Shown piece by piece: positions 51,228 through 59,506 of a DNA stretch of 64,000 bases (positions are counted from its first letter, which is position 1; each line of letters begins with the position of its first letter). The notes under the pieces were generated by a model. That model saw nothing but the letters and a program-made list of their open reading frames with translations, made no database searches and had not been told where the DNA came from. Location of the stretch: assembly GCF_022549225.1 (NCBI RefSeq), contig NZ_JAKZFD010000007.1, forward strand, positions 62,001 to 126,000, given 5' to 3'. The DNA is from Pelomonas sp. CA6. Lineage in GTDB: Bacteria; Pseudomonadota; Gammaproteobacteria; Burkholderiales; Burkholderiaceae_C. The translations under genes and the position numbers were made by a program.

Positions 51228-53909
51228 ATGATCGAGACCCAGAAGCTGTCGGCCGTGGCCCTTGCCGCCACGCTGATGCTGAGCGCCTGCGCCAGCAACC
51301 CCACCGCGCCCGATGCCGCCGCCGCCGACAAGAGCGCCGCGGCGCCCGCCGCCGCCAAGCCGGCCGGTGCCGCCGCCACGCCGGCCGCCGGTGCGCCGGC
51401 CGCACGCCCCGCCGAGCCGGGCGCGCCCAAGCCCTTCGCCGAGGTCAGCAAGGACGCAAAGCGCCAGGACGGCCTGTTCCCCGTCTGGCGCAAGGACGAC
51501 AAGGTCTGGATCGAGATTCCCAAGGCGGGCTTCAACAAGCCCTTCCTGTTCACCGTCAACAATGCCGACGCGGTCGGCGAGCGCGGCCTCTACGCCAGCC
51601 AGATGGGCCGCGCCCACATGGCCGAATGGCGCCGCATCGGCAACCAGATCCAGCTGGTGGCGCTGAACACCAAGTTCCGCGCCGAAGGCGGCGGCAAGCT
51701 GGCCGCCGAGCAGGCCTTCTCGCCCAGCCTGCTGGCTTCGGCTACCGTGGCCAGTGCCGAGCACCCCGAGCGCAAGTCCGTGCTGATCGACGCCAGCCTG
51801 CTGCTCACCGACATCCCGGGGCTGTCCACCCGCCTGGAGATGGCGTACCGGCTGCCATTCGCGCCGGACCGCGCCAACTCCTTCTTCGAAGCCGCACGCG
51901 CCGACGCCGAGCTGACCACGCTGACCGCGCGCATGCACTTCGCGACGGCACGCATCCCGGCGCCGCCGCTGATGCCCGCGCCGGTGCCCACCCCGACGCC
52001 GCCGCAGGCCACGCCGGACCCGCGCAGCCTGTTCGTGAGCTTCGTCTACAGCTTCAAGGCCCTGCCCGAGACGCCCATGGCCACGCGCCGCCTGGATCCG
52101 CGTCTGGGCCACTTCATGGAGTCCTATACCGACCTGGGCGACGACAGCAAGGCCAACCCGCGCGTCCACCTGGTCAAGCGCTGGCGCCTGGAGAAGAAGG
52201 ACCCCGCCGCCGCGCTGAGCGAACCGGTCAAGCCCATCGTGTACTGGATGGACAAGAACATTCCGCCCAAGTACCGCCCAGCGGTCGAGGCCGGCATCCT
52301 GGAGTGGAACAAGGCCTTCGAGAAGATCGGTTTCAAGAACGCCGTGGTGGCCAAGCAGCAGCCGGATGACGCCGACTGGGACAACATGGACGCGGGCCAT
52401 GCCTCCATCCGCTGGTTCGTCGGCGCCGACGTGGGCTTCGCGATCGGCCCCAGCCACGCGGATCCGCGCACCGGCGAAATCCTGGACGCCGACATCGGCA
52501 TGAGCGATGTGTTCGTCCGCGGCGGCCGCACCTTCATCGCCGAGGATGTGCCCAAGGCCCAGGCTCACGCGGGCCACGCGCATGGCGAGGACGCCTACTG
52601 CAACTACGCCAGCGAGGCCGCGGCCGAGATGGACTTCGCGCTGGACCTGCTGGAAGCGCGCGGCGATCTCGCCCCCGACAGCCCCGAGGCCGATGCCTTC
52701 GTGGCTGCGCGCATCAAGGACGTGATCATGCACGAGGTGGGCCACACCCTGGGCCTGAAGCACAACTTCAAGGCCTCGACCACCATCAGCAACAAGCAGC
52801 TGCAGGACAAGGACTTCACCGAGAAGCACGGCATCTCCGGCTCGGTGATGGACTACAACGCCTACAACATCGCGCTGAAGGGCGAGCCGCAGGCCAGCTT
52901 CAACAACACCACGCTGGGTGCCTACGACTACTGGGCCATCGAGTACGCGTACAAGCAGGTGCCGCAGGCCGCCGAGGCCGCCGAGTTGGCCCGCATCGCC
53001 GCACGCAGCACCGAGCCGGCGCTGGCTTATGCCGACGATGCCGATGCCGACGCGCATGGCGGCATCGACCCGCTGGCCAACCGCTTCGACCTGGGCGACG
53101 ACCCGCTGGCCTACTACAAGCGCCGCCTGAAGCTCTCGCAGGAGCTGTGGGCGCGCGTGCAGGATCGCGCGCCGGTGGCGGGCGAGGACCCGCTGCGCCA
53201 GCGCCGTTCGCTGCTGAGCGGCTTCGGCCAGCTGGCACGCTCGTCCGACCTGGTGGGCAAATATGTCGGCGGCATGCACATGCAGCGTGACCTGCCCGGC
53301 AGCGGCACCGGCCGCACCGCGTTCAAGCCGGTCGATCCGGCCAAGCAGCGCGAGGCCCTGCAGTTCCTGGCCAGCGGCCTGTTCAGCGCCGACAGCTTCC
53401 GCTTCAAGCCGGAATTCCTGTCCACGCTGCAGGTGGACTACAACGAGTGGGACCGCCAGGGCCCGGTCGACGTGGCCGCCGCTGTGGCGCGCGTGCAGAA
53501 CGCCGCGCTGGACCGCCTGATGAACGCGCAGACCGCGCAGCGCCTGATCAACCTGCCCGGTTTCGTGCCGGCGGCCCAGCGCAAGGGTCTGATCTCGCTG
53601 AACGAGGTCTACGGCACGCTGCAGAACAGCATCTGGAGCGAGCTCAAGAGCGGGGCCGAGATCGACCGCCTGCGTCGCAATCTGCAGCGCGAGTACCTCA
53701 AGCGCGTGCAGGGCAACCTGACCCGGTCGGGCGGCAGCGCCCAGATGGCCGACGCCTACGCCATCCTGCGCCTGCATGCCACCGAGCTGCAGGGCCAGTT
53801 GCGCGCGGCGCTGGGCAAGGGCGGCCATTCGGTCGAGACCCGCGCGCACATCGCCGAGAGCCTGGACCTGCTGTCCAGCATCCTCAAGGCGAACATGCAG
53901 CGCAGCTGA
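51228..53909 (+). CDS. large zinc-dependent metalloprotease lipoprotein (DUF5117/DUF5118 type)
   Basis: An 893-residue exported protease. The N-terminus has a lipobox (MLSACAS) and an Ala/Pro-rich linker to ~residue 65. DUF5118/5117-like domains follow, then a metzincin-type zinc site His502-Glu503-x-x-His506-x-x-Gly-x-x-His512 (MHEVGHTLGLKHNFKAS) with a possible Met-turn SVMDYNAYN. The C-terminal DUF4953-like region is helical. Probably anchored to the outer membrane or facing the periplasm. Substrates for this family are not well established. A strong terminator lies 60 bp downstream. Confidence 0.92.
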   Translation: MIETQKLSAVALAATLMLSACASNPTAPDAAAADKSAAAPAAAKPAGAAATPAAGAPAARPAEPGAPKPFAEVSKDAKRQDGLFPVWRKDDKVWIEIPKAGFNKPFLFTVNNADAVGERGLYASQMGRAHMAEWRRIGNQIQLVALNTKFRAEGGGKLAAEQAFSPSLLASATVASAEHPERKSVLIDASLLLTDIPGLSTRLEMAYRLPFAPDRANSFFEAARADAELTTLTARMHFATARIPAPPLMPAPVPTPTPPQATPDPRSLFVSFVYSFKALPETPMATRRLDPRLGHFMESYTDLGDDSKANPRVHLVKRWRLEKKDPAAALSEPVKPIVYWMDKNIPPKYRPAVEAGILEWNKAFEKIGFKNAVVAKQQPDDADWDNMDAGHASIRWFVGADVGFAIGPSHADPRTGEILDADIGMSDVFVRGGRTFIAEDVPKAQAHAGHAHGEDAYCNYASEAAAEMDFALDLLEARGDLAPDSPEADAFVAARIKDVIMHEVGHTLGLKHNFKASTTISNKQLQDKDFTEKHGISGSVMDYNAYNIALKGEPQASFNNTTLGAYDYWAIEYAYKQVPQAAEAAELARIAARSTEPALAYADDADADAHGGIDPLANRFDLGDDPLAYYKRRLKLSQELWARVQDRAPVAGEDPLRQRRSLLSGFGQLARSSDLVGKYVGGMHMQRDLPGSGTGRTAFKPVDPAKQREALQFLASGLFSADSFRFKPEFLSTLQVDYNEWDRQGPVDVAAAVARVQNAALDRLMNAQTAQRLINLPGFVPAAQRKGLISLNEVYGTLQNSIWSELKSGAEIDRLRRNLQREYLKRVQGNLTRSGGSAQMADAYAILRLHATELQGQLRAALGKGGHSVETRAHIAESLDLLSSILKANMQRS

Positions 53910-53967
53910 TGGTCCCGGCCGCCGGGGCGCCTCGCGCGTCCCGGACGGATGAGGCCCAAATGGCAAG

Positions 53968-53992
53968 AGGCCCGGCAATGCCGGGCCTTTTT
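53968..53992 (+). terminator. intrinsic terminator after the metalloprotease gene
   Basis: AGGCCCGGC and GCCGGGCCT form a 9-bp stem around AAT, with the run TTTTT ending at 53992. It lies between convergent genes, so it probably also stops the minus-strand patatin transcript (stop at 54002). Confidence 0.92.
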
Positions 53993-54001
53993 CGTTTGAT
54001 G

Positions 54002-55000
54002 TCAGAGCATCGCCATCAGCCGGGCGCGCTGCGCGGGCTCCAGCTGCTGGCGCGCCAGGTCGTCGGCGAGCGACAGCAGGATCTTGGTGCTGGTTGGCGT
54101 GGCCACGTCGAAGTCCACTTGGCCGACCTGGGCGGCGCTGGGGTGGGCGTTCAGGCGCAGATAACGCGTCGGTCCCAGCAGTGCCGCGCACTGTTCGACG
54201 GCATGCAGTTCCTGGGCATGCATGCATAGCTCGATGGTCGGTGCGGCCCAGCCCAGTCCGCGCTGCGGCAGCTTGGCCGGGTCACGCCCGGCCAGCGGGT
54301 TTGCCGTGCCGACGCTGAGCAGACGCAGCTCGGCGCCGGGCCACAGGGTCTGCGCGGCGCGCAGCGCGAGCAGGTCCGGCGCATTGGCGGCCAGGCCGCC
54401 GTCCACGAACAGATGGCCGGCCACGCGGTGCGAGGGGAAATGCGCCGGCGCCGCCGAGGTCGCCAGCATCGCATCCATCAGGCTCAGGCCCAGCCGGTCG
54501 GCCTGGCCGGAGCCCTTGCTGCCCAGCAGATGCAGCCGCGACGAGGTCCAGTCCACCGTCGTCAGCAGCAGCGGCCGGGGATGCTCGGCCAATGGCGCCG
54601 CGGCCTGCTGCGCGCCCACGCACTCCTGGATCGCGCGCCGCAGCCGGCGCGGGTCGTAGGGGGCCTTGCCGACCAGCTTGCGCAGCGCGCGCAGGCGCAG
54701 CGGCGGAAAGATGCGGGGCCCGTGGCGCTGCAGGGTCTGCGCCAGGCGCGCCGCCGAACTGCCCAGCGACAGGCCGCAGGCGAGGATGCCGCCGATCGAG
54801 GTCCCCACGATGAGATCGAAGCGCTCGCCGATGGGGCGGGCCAAGCCGGGTGCGGCGCCGGCGTCCAGAGCCGCTTCCAGCCGGGCCAGCAACTGAGCCG
54901 AAAAAAGACCGCGATAGCCGCCGCCGCTGAGGCTCAGCACCTTCACCTGCCGGGGCCCGCTGTCCGGCGTTCCCCTGGGAAGCTGGAACTGGGGCGTCAT
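54002..55000 (-). CDS. patatin-like phospholipase (CapV-like)
   Basis: A 332-residue patatin-fold lipase. The oxyanion loop is SLSGGGYRGLFSAQ (Gly26-28), the nucleophile is Ser68 in GTSIGG, and the catalytic Asp200 is in VDGGLAAN. There is no signal peptide, so it is cytoplasmic. The compact form with GGGYRGLFSAQLL and FDLIVGTSIGGILA resembles the patatin effectors of CBASS anti-phage systems, but no cyclase gene is nearby. It overlaps the PIN-like gene by four bases and is the third gene of a coupled Phd-PIN-patatin set. Confidence 0.93.
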   Translation of the reverse strand: MTPQFQLPRGTPDSGPRQVKVLSLSGGGYRGLFSAQLLARLEAALDAGAAPGLARPIGERFDLIVGTSIGGILACGLSLGSSAARLAQTLQRHGPRIFPPLRLRALRKLVGKAPYDPRRLRRAIQECVGAQQAAAPLAEHPRPLLLTTVDWTSSRLHLLGSKGSGQADRLGLSLMDAMLATSAAPAHFPSHRVAGHLFVDGGLAANAPDLLALRAAQTLWPGAELRLLSVGTANPLAGRDPAKLPQRGLGWAAPTIELCMHAQELHAVEQCAALLGPTRYLRLNAHPSAAQVGQVDFDVATPTSTKILLSLADDLARQQLEPAQRARLMAML

Positions 55001-55479
55001 GCCGCGTCGGGGTCTTCTTGCGCGATCACCTCGACCGCCAGGCCGCGGCTGGCGGCCTGGTGCAGGTAGCGGGCCTCGTACTCCACATAGGTCAGCCCCA
55101 GCGCATCGGCCGAGGCCAGCAGCAGCCGCACGTCCTGCTCCACCTCGGCCAGGCCTTCGTCAGTCTCGAACTGCAACGGGCTGCGCGTGCGCCAGTGGCG
55201 CCAGCGGTCGATCACGTCGGCGGTGACGTCGATCAAAGTACCGCCTTCGACCACGTAGCGGCTCTTGAGCCGCTCCAGCGCGCGCAGCCATTCGTCGCGG
55301 TGGTCGGCGTCGTCGGCATCGGTGTCGATCACCGACTGCACCAGCGCGACGGACAGGTTGCTGATGAAGCAGTCCTGCGCGGACACGCGGTCGGCCCACT
55401 GGATGGCATGGGTGCGCTGCAGGCACAGCCCCAGCAGCAGATCCGGCCCGAGCAGGTAGCGCGTGCTACTTGCCGGCAT
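54997..55479 (-). CDS. divergent PIN-like domain protein (putative toxin)
   Basis: A 160-residue protein opening with SSTRYLLGPDLLLGLCLQRT, which resembles the first strand of VapC-type PIN domains (YLLDTNVL) with Asp13 in place of the usual acid. It later has LLLASADALGLTYVEYEARY, comparable to the PIN C-terminal AxAlxxgl-T-D segment. The other acidic active-site positions are not clear, so nuclease activity is uncertain. It overlaps the Phd-like gene by 14 bases and the patatin gene by four, giving three translationally coupled genes. Confidence 0.6.
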   Translation of the reverse strand: MPASSTRYLLGPDLLLGLCLQRTHAIQWADRVSAQDCFISNLSVALVQSVIDTDADDADHRDEWLRALERLKSRYVVEGGTLIDVTADVIDRWRHWRTRSPLQFETDEGLAEVEQDVRLLLASADALGLTYVEYEARYLHQAASRGLAVEVIAQEDPDAA

Positions 55480-55837
55480 GTCGGGGCAGCTTGAACTGCG
55501 AGGCCTTGGGGCGCTTCAGGTAGCTGCTGCCAGAGTCCAGCGGCCGCGGCGGCTGCTCGACGCTGCGGATGATGTCGCCCAGCGAGCGGGTTTTCTTGTT
55601 CTGCTGCGCGAGGGCGATGACCTGGTCCTCGCTGAGCAGCACATAGCGGCGCCGTCCCTGTTGGATCACCTGCACCCGCCCATGGTTCACGTTGTCCAGC
55701 ACTTCGCCGTAGCTGGCCTTGAACTTGGAGATCGGGGTCGGCTTGGCATCCAGCGTGACGCCGCTGATGGCATCCACCAGCGAAGCGGCCGCGCGGAAGA
55801 ACAGATCGGAACCCGGATTCAGAAAGTTGGCAAACAT
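55466..55837 (-). CDS. Phd/YefM-like antitoxin
   Basis: A 123-residue protein. The central section PISKFKASYGEVLDNVNHGR followed by VQVIQQGRRRYVLLSEDQVI matches the Phd/YefM fold (DNA-binding, dimerising N-domain). The C-terminal ~45 residues (DIIRSVEQPP to RHAGK) are basic and probably unstructured until they wrap the partner. An unusual N-terminal ~30-residue extension (FLNPGSDLFFRAAASLVDAI) precedes the domain. An inverted repeat lies 26 bp upstream, consistent with autoregulation. Confidence 0.75.
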   Translation of the reverse strand: MFANFLNPGSDLFFRAAASLVDAISGVTLDAKPTPISKFKASYGEVLDNVNHGRVQVIQQGRRRYVLLSEDQVIALAQQNKKTRSLGDIIRSVEQPPRPLDSGSSYLKRPKASQFKLPRHAGK

Positions 55838-55862
55838 CGTCGAATCCCAGAATGTGGTCAGA

Positions 55863-55920
55863 TTGACCAGGCTAGTTGGTCAAGTTGGGCGATTATGCGG
55901 ATTTTCAACCGCCCTGTCTC
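55863..55920 (-). promoter_or_regulatory. promoter and operator-like repeat of the Phd-PIN-patatin operon
   Basis: TTGACCA (55863-55869) and TGGTCAA (55877-55883) are perfect 7-bp arms around seven bases. Reading the minus strand, GAGACA (complement of 55915-55920), a 17-bp spacer and CATAAT (complement of 55892-55897) form a promoter whose start would fall beside or in the repeat. That is the expected position for repression by the antitoxin. The remaining bases to 56068 show no gene. Confidence 0.6.
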
Positions 55921-56068
55921 TGGCCCGGATCAGGGGCAAACCGCCTTTGACCCTTCATTCTTCGCGCTCCGCGAAGCAGACGGCGGCCAGCGCCGCCTGC
56001 ATTTCGCTCACATGGGCGGTGGCGGGCAAGGCGGATGCCTGACGCCCCGCACGGAGAGGGTCTGGGCT

Positions 56069-57166
56069 TCACTCCTCGCCGGGGGCCTCGGGCGCGGTGT
56101 CCGCGTGGATGTTGCGGCGCTCCGCCGCGACGATGTCCCAGACGGCGATGAACATCGCCGCCACCAGCGGCCCGATCACGAAGCCGTTCAGCCCGAACAC
56201 CGCCATGCCGCCCAGCGTGGACAGCAGCACCACATAGTCGGGCATCTTGGTGTCCTTGCCCACGAGCAAGGGGCGCAGCAGGTTGTCCACCAGGCCGATC
56301 ACCAGGGTGCCGAACACGATCAGCCCGAGACCGCCGGCCACCTGTCCGACGGCCAGCAGGTACAGCGCCACCGGCAGCCAGACCAGGCCGGCGCCCACTG
56401 CTGGCAGCAGCGACAGAAAGGCCATCAGCGTGGCCCACAGCACCGGGGCATGGATGTCCAGCACCCAGAAGGCCAGCCCGCCCAGTGCGCCCTGCAGCGC
56501 GGCCACGGCGATGTTGCCCTTCACGGTGGCGCGGATCACGGTGCGGAATTTCTCGCCCAGTTGGCGCTTGTAGGGGTCGGGCAGCGGCAGCGCGTCACGG
56601 ATGCGCAGCGTCAGCTGCTCGCCGTCGCGCAGCAGAAAGAACAACAGATAGAGCATCACGAAGAAGCTCACCAGCGCGTCGAAGGTGTCCTGGCCGAAGC
56701 CCAGCGCCTTGGTCGCGAGGAACTGGCTGCCCTGGTTCAGCGCGGCGACCAGCTTGTCCTGCACGCCGGCGAAGTCGCTGAGCCCGAAGCGCTCCAGCAG
56801 CTGCAGCAGGCTGCCAGGCAGGGCCGCGTAGATCTGCTGGATGTAGGTGCTGAAGCTGAACTGGCCGGACTTGAACAGACCGTAGACCGTCGTCGCCTCC
56901 TGCACCAGCGCCCCCATCACGAAGGCCAGCGGCAGCACGACCAGCAGCAGGATGACGACGATGGTGCCCAGCGCCGCCAGGTTCGGGCGCCGGCCGCGCG
57001 CCTGCAGCCGCCGGTACAGCGGTCGGAACACGATGGACATCGCCACGGCCCACAGCACCGCGCTCATCATGGGCCAGAGGATCCAGCCGAAGGCCAGCGT
57101 GACCAGGCTCAGGACCAGCAGGAAGCTGCGGTTGTGCAGGGCTTGGGGAACGGGAGGAAGAGGCAT
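56069..57166 (-). CDS. AI-2E/PerM family transporter
   Basis: A 365-residue polytopic membrane protein with about seven or eight helices. Family features are the paired N-terminal helices (FLLVLSLVTLAFGWILWPMM and AALGTIVVILLLVVLPLAFV), a cytoplasmic/amphipathic middle (AALPGSLLQLLERFG) and the C-terminal block PVLWATLMAFLSLLPAVGAGLVWLP with GLVDNLLRPLLVGKD. GAGGAAGAGGC around the ATG at 57166 supports the start. Some members export autoinducer-2 and others exchange ions; the role here is unknown. Confidence 0.92.
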   Translation of the reverse strand: MPLPPVPQALHNRSFLLVLSLVTLAFGWILWPMMSAVLWAVAMSIVFRPLYRRLQARGRRPNLAALGTIVVILLLVVLPLAFVMGALVQEATTVYGLFKSGQFSFSTYIQQIYAALPGSLLQLLERFGLSDFAGVQDKLVAALNQGSQFLATKALGFGQDTFDALVSFFVMLYLLFFLLRDGEQLTLRIRDALPLPDPYKRQLGEKFRTVIRATVKGNIAVAALQGALGGLAFWVLDIHAPVLWATLMAFLSLLPAVGAGLVWLPVALYLLAVGQVAGGLGLIVFGTLVIGLVDNLLRPLLVGKDTKMPDYVVLLSTLGGMAVFGLNGFVIGPLVAAMFIAVWDIVAAERRNIHADTAPEAPGEE

Positions 57167-57404
57167 CGGCTCGGCGGGGCGGAAGTGAAGGGCGGGCGAG
57201 CGGTGGCTCACCCGTGGCGGGGTCACTCTAGCGTTTTTTGCCGCGGTCGCCACCGGTGCGCGCCAGCGGTCCGCCGCAGCCGGGCGGGACGCCGCGGGCC
57301 GAGCGAACACACGGCCCGCCAGCTTGGTCGGGACAAACCGCCGCCCGCTGCCGAGTCGGGTCGCTTGAAGCCGGGGCGCCGTCGGTGCTGGCCCCGGACG
57401 TCGC

Positions 57405-58811
57405 TCAGCGTCCGGCCTTGGCCGCCAGTGCCGCGAGCAGCTTGTCGTGGATGCCGCCGAAGCCGCCGTTGCTCATGCACAGCAGGTGGTCACCGGGGCG
57501 GGCCTCGGCGACCAGCTGGCGCACCAGCTCGTCCACATCGGCACCGACGCGCGCCTGCGCGCCCAGCGGCGCGAGCGCCTCGGCCGCGTCCCAGGACAGG
57601 CCGGACTGGTTGCAGAAGCTCAGGTCGGCCTCTTCCAGCGCCCAGGGCAGCTGGGCCTTCATCGTGCCCAGCTTCATGGTGTTGGAGCGCGGTTCGAACA
57701 CGGCCAGGATGCGCTCGGCCGGCGCGATGCGCCGGCGCAGGCCGTTGATGGTGGTGTGCATCGCCGTCGGGTGGTGGGCGAAGTCGTCGTAGACCTTGAT
57801 GCCTCCGACCTCGCCGCGCAGCTCCAGCCGGCGCTTGACGTTGCGGAACTCCGCCAGCGCGGCCGCCGACTGTTCCGGCGTGACGCCCACATGCTCGGCC
57901 GCGGCGATCGCGGCCAGCGCATTGAGCTGGTTGTGCTCGCCGGACAGTTCCCATTGCACATGGGCGACCTTGAGGCTGCCGCGCAGCACGTCGAAGCTCT
58001 GCGGTTCGCCGCGGGCGCGCAGGCAGCCCGGCTCTTCCTTGCGCGCGCCGAAGCGCTGCACTTCGCTCCAGCAACCGCGCGCGAGCACACGCTGCAGCGC
58101 CTCCTCGCGTGCGTTCACGACCAGCCGACCGCTGGCGGGCACGGTGCGCACCAGGTGATGGAACTGGGTTTCGATCGCCGCCAGGTCGGGAAAGATGTCG
58201 GCGTGATCGTGCTCCAGGTTGTTCAGGATCGCGGTGCGCGGCCGGTAGTGGACGAACTTGCTGCGCTTGTCGAAGAAGGCGGTGTCGTACTCGTCGGCCT
58301 CGATGACGAAGGGCGCCCCCACGCCCGGCCCTGGGCGGGCCTCGCTGCCGCCCAGGCGCGCCGAGACACCGAAGTTCTGCGGCACGCCACCGACCAGGAA
58401 GCCCGGGCGCAGTCCGGCATGCTCCAGGATCCACGCGAGCATGGAGGTGGTGGTGGTCTTGCCGTGGGTGCCGGCCACCGCCAGTACATGGCGGCCTTGC
58501 AGCACATGCTCGGCCAGCCATTGCGGGCCGCTGACATAGGGCAGGCCGGCGTCCAGGATGGCTTCCATCAGCGGGAAACGGCCTTCGCTGGAGCGGGTGA
58601 CGACATTGCCGATCACGAACAGGTCGGGCTTCAGGTCCAGCTGCTCGGCGCCGAAGCCGCTGATCAGCGCGATGCCCAGTTGCTCCAGCTGGGTGGACAT
58701 TGGCGGGTAGACGTTGGCATCGCAGCCGGTGACCTTGTGGCCGGCCTCGCGGGCCAGCGCGGCCAGCCCGCCCATGAAGGTGCCGCAGATGCCGAGGATG
58801 TGAATGTGCAT
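57405..58811 (-). CDS. mpl: UDP-N-acetylmuramate:L-alanyl-gamma-D-glutamyl-meso-diaminopimelate ligase
   Basis: A 468-residue Mur-ligase-family enzyme that returns recycled tripeptide to UDP-MurNAc. It begins MHIHILGICGTFMGGLAALA, with the ATP loop VAGTHGKTTTTSMLAWILE, EADEYDTAFFDKRSKF, NNLEHDHADIFPDL and the DDFAHHPTA motif. The pairing with AmpD, encoded at 28875, completes the visible muropeptide-recycling pair. It follows the HAD phosphatase gene by 13 bp. Confidence 0.96.
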   Translation of the reverse strand: MHIHILGICGTFMGGLAALAREAGHKVTGCDANVYPPMSTQLEQLGIALISGFGAEQLDLKPDLFVIGNVVTRSSEGRFPLMEAILDAGLPYVSGPQWLAEHVLQGRHVLAVAGTHGKTTTTSMLAWILEHAGLRPGFLVGGVPQNFGVSARLGGSEARPGPGVGAPFVIEADEYDTAFFDKRSKFVHYRPRTAILNNLEHDHADIFPDLAAIETQFHHLVRTVPASGRLVVNAREEALQRVLARGCWSEVQRFGARKEEPGCLRARGEPQSFDVLRGSLKVAHVQWELSGEHNQLNALAAIAAAEHVGVTPEQSAAALAEFRNVKRRLELRGEVGGIKVYDDFAHHPTAMHTTINGLRRRIAPAERILAVFEPRSNTMKLGTMKAQLPWALEEADLSFCNQSGLSWDAAEALAPLGAQARVGADVDELVRQLVAEARPGDHLLCMSNGGFGGIHDKLLAALAAKAGR

Positions 58812-58824
58812 GGGGTGGATGTTT

Positions 58825-59496
58825 TCAGGAAAACCAGTCGGGCACCAGGGGGAGGGCCAGCGGCAGCGCCGCCAGCACCGTGCAGCGCGGGGCGATCTGC
58901 GGGTCGGGCGCTTTGAGGTCGGGCACCAGCACCACGCCCATGCCCGCGCTCAGCGCGCCCTGGGCGCCGTAGCTGGAGTCCTCGAAGACCAGGCAGTCGG
59001 CGCCAGTGAGCGCGAGCGAACGGGCGGCCAGTTCGAAGAGGTCGGGATGGGGCTTGCCGCGCGCCACCTGGTCGCCGCCGTGGACGGCGTCGAAGCAGTC
59101 CAGCAGGCCGGCGCGGCGCAGCCGCCGCAGCACCTCGGCATGGCGGGTGGAGGAGGCCAGCGCCAGCGGCACGCCGCGCGTCCGCAGCGCGTCCAGCAGC
59201 TCGCGCGCGCCGGGCTTGAGGGCGAAGCCCTGCGCGCCCAACTGGGCGTCGACGCGGGCGTCGACCTCGGCATAGGCCGCCTCGGCCGCGGAGGGGCCGC
59301 CGAAGCGGGGCGCCAGCAGGGCCAGCGTGTCCGGCTTGTTGCGCCCGACGGTGAGCAGGTAGTCCGCAGCGCCGAAGTCCACGCCGCGTTCGGCGGCGAC
59401 GCCCAGCCAGGCGTCGCGCAGCGGCCGCTCCGAATCCAGCAGCAGCCCGTCCATGTCGAACACGGCGGCGCGATAGCGGCGCAGCGTCGCGCTCAT
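58825..59496 (-). CDS. HAD-superfamily hydrolase (beta-phosphoglucomutase-like)
   Basis: A 223-residue haloacid dehalogenase-type phosphatase. Motif I is FDMDGLLLDSE (nucleophile Asp and acid/base Asp), motif II LALASSTRH, motif III lysine in GKPHPDLF and motif IV VFEDSSYGAQGA. A helical cap lies at ~20-85. This subgroup usually dephosphorylates small sugar or glycolytic-type phosphates. It is squeezed between hemL (10 bp) and mpl (13 bp), so it is part of their operon; the substrate cannot be told. Confidence 0.92.
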   Translation of the reverse strand: MSATLRRYRAAVFDMDGLLLDSERPLRDAWLGVAAERGVDFGAADYLLTVGRNKPDTLALLAPRFGGPSAAEAAYAEVDARVDAQLGAQGFALKPGARELLDALRTRGVPLALASSTRHAEVLRRLRRAGLLDCFDAVHGGDQVARGKPHPDLFELAARSLALTGADCLVFEDSSYGAQGALSAGMGVVLVPDLKAPDPQIAPRCTVLAALPLALPLVPDWFS

Positions 59497-59506
59497 CGCG
59501 CCAGGC

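Noticed and set aside
54002-55000. Patatin gene as part of a CBASS operon
   Set aside because: No cGAS/DncV-like nucleotidyltransferase or Cap2/Cap3 genes are next to it; only similarity of the effector type is claimed.
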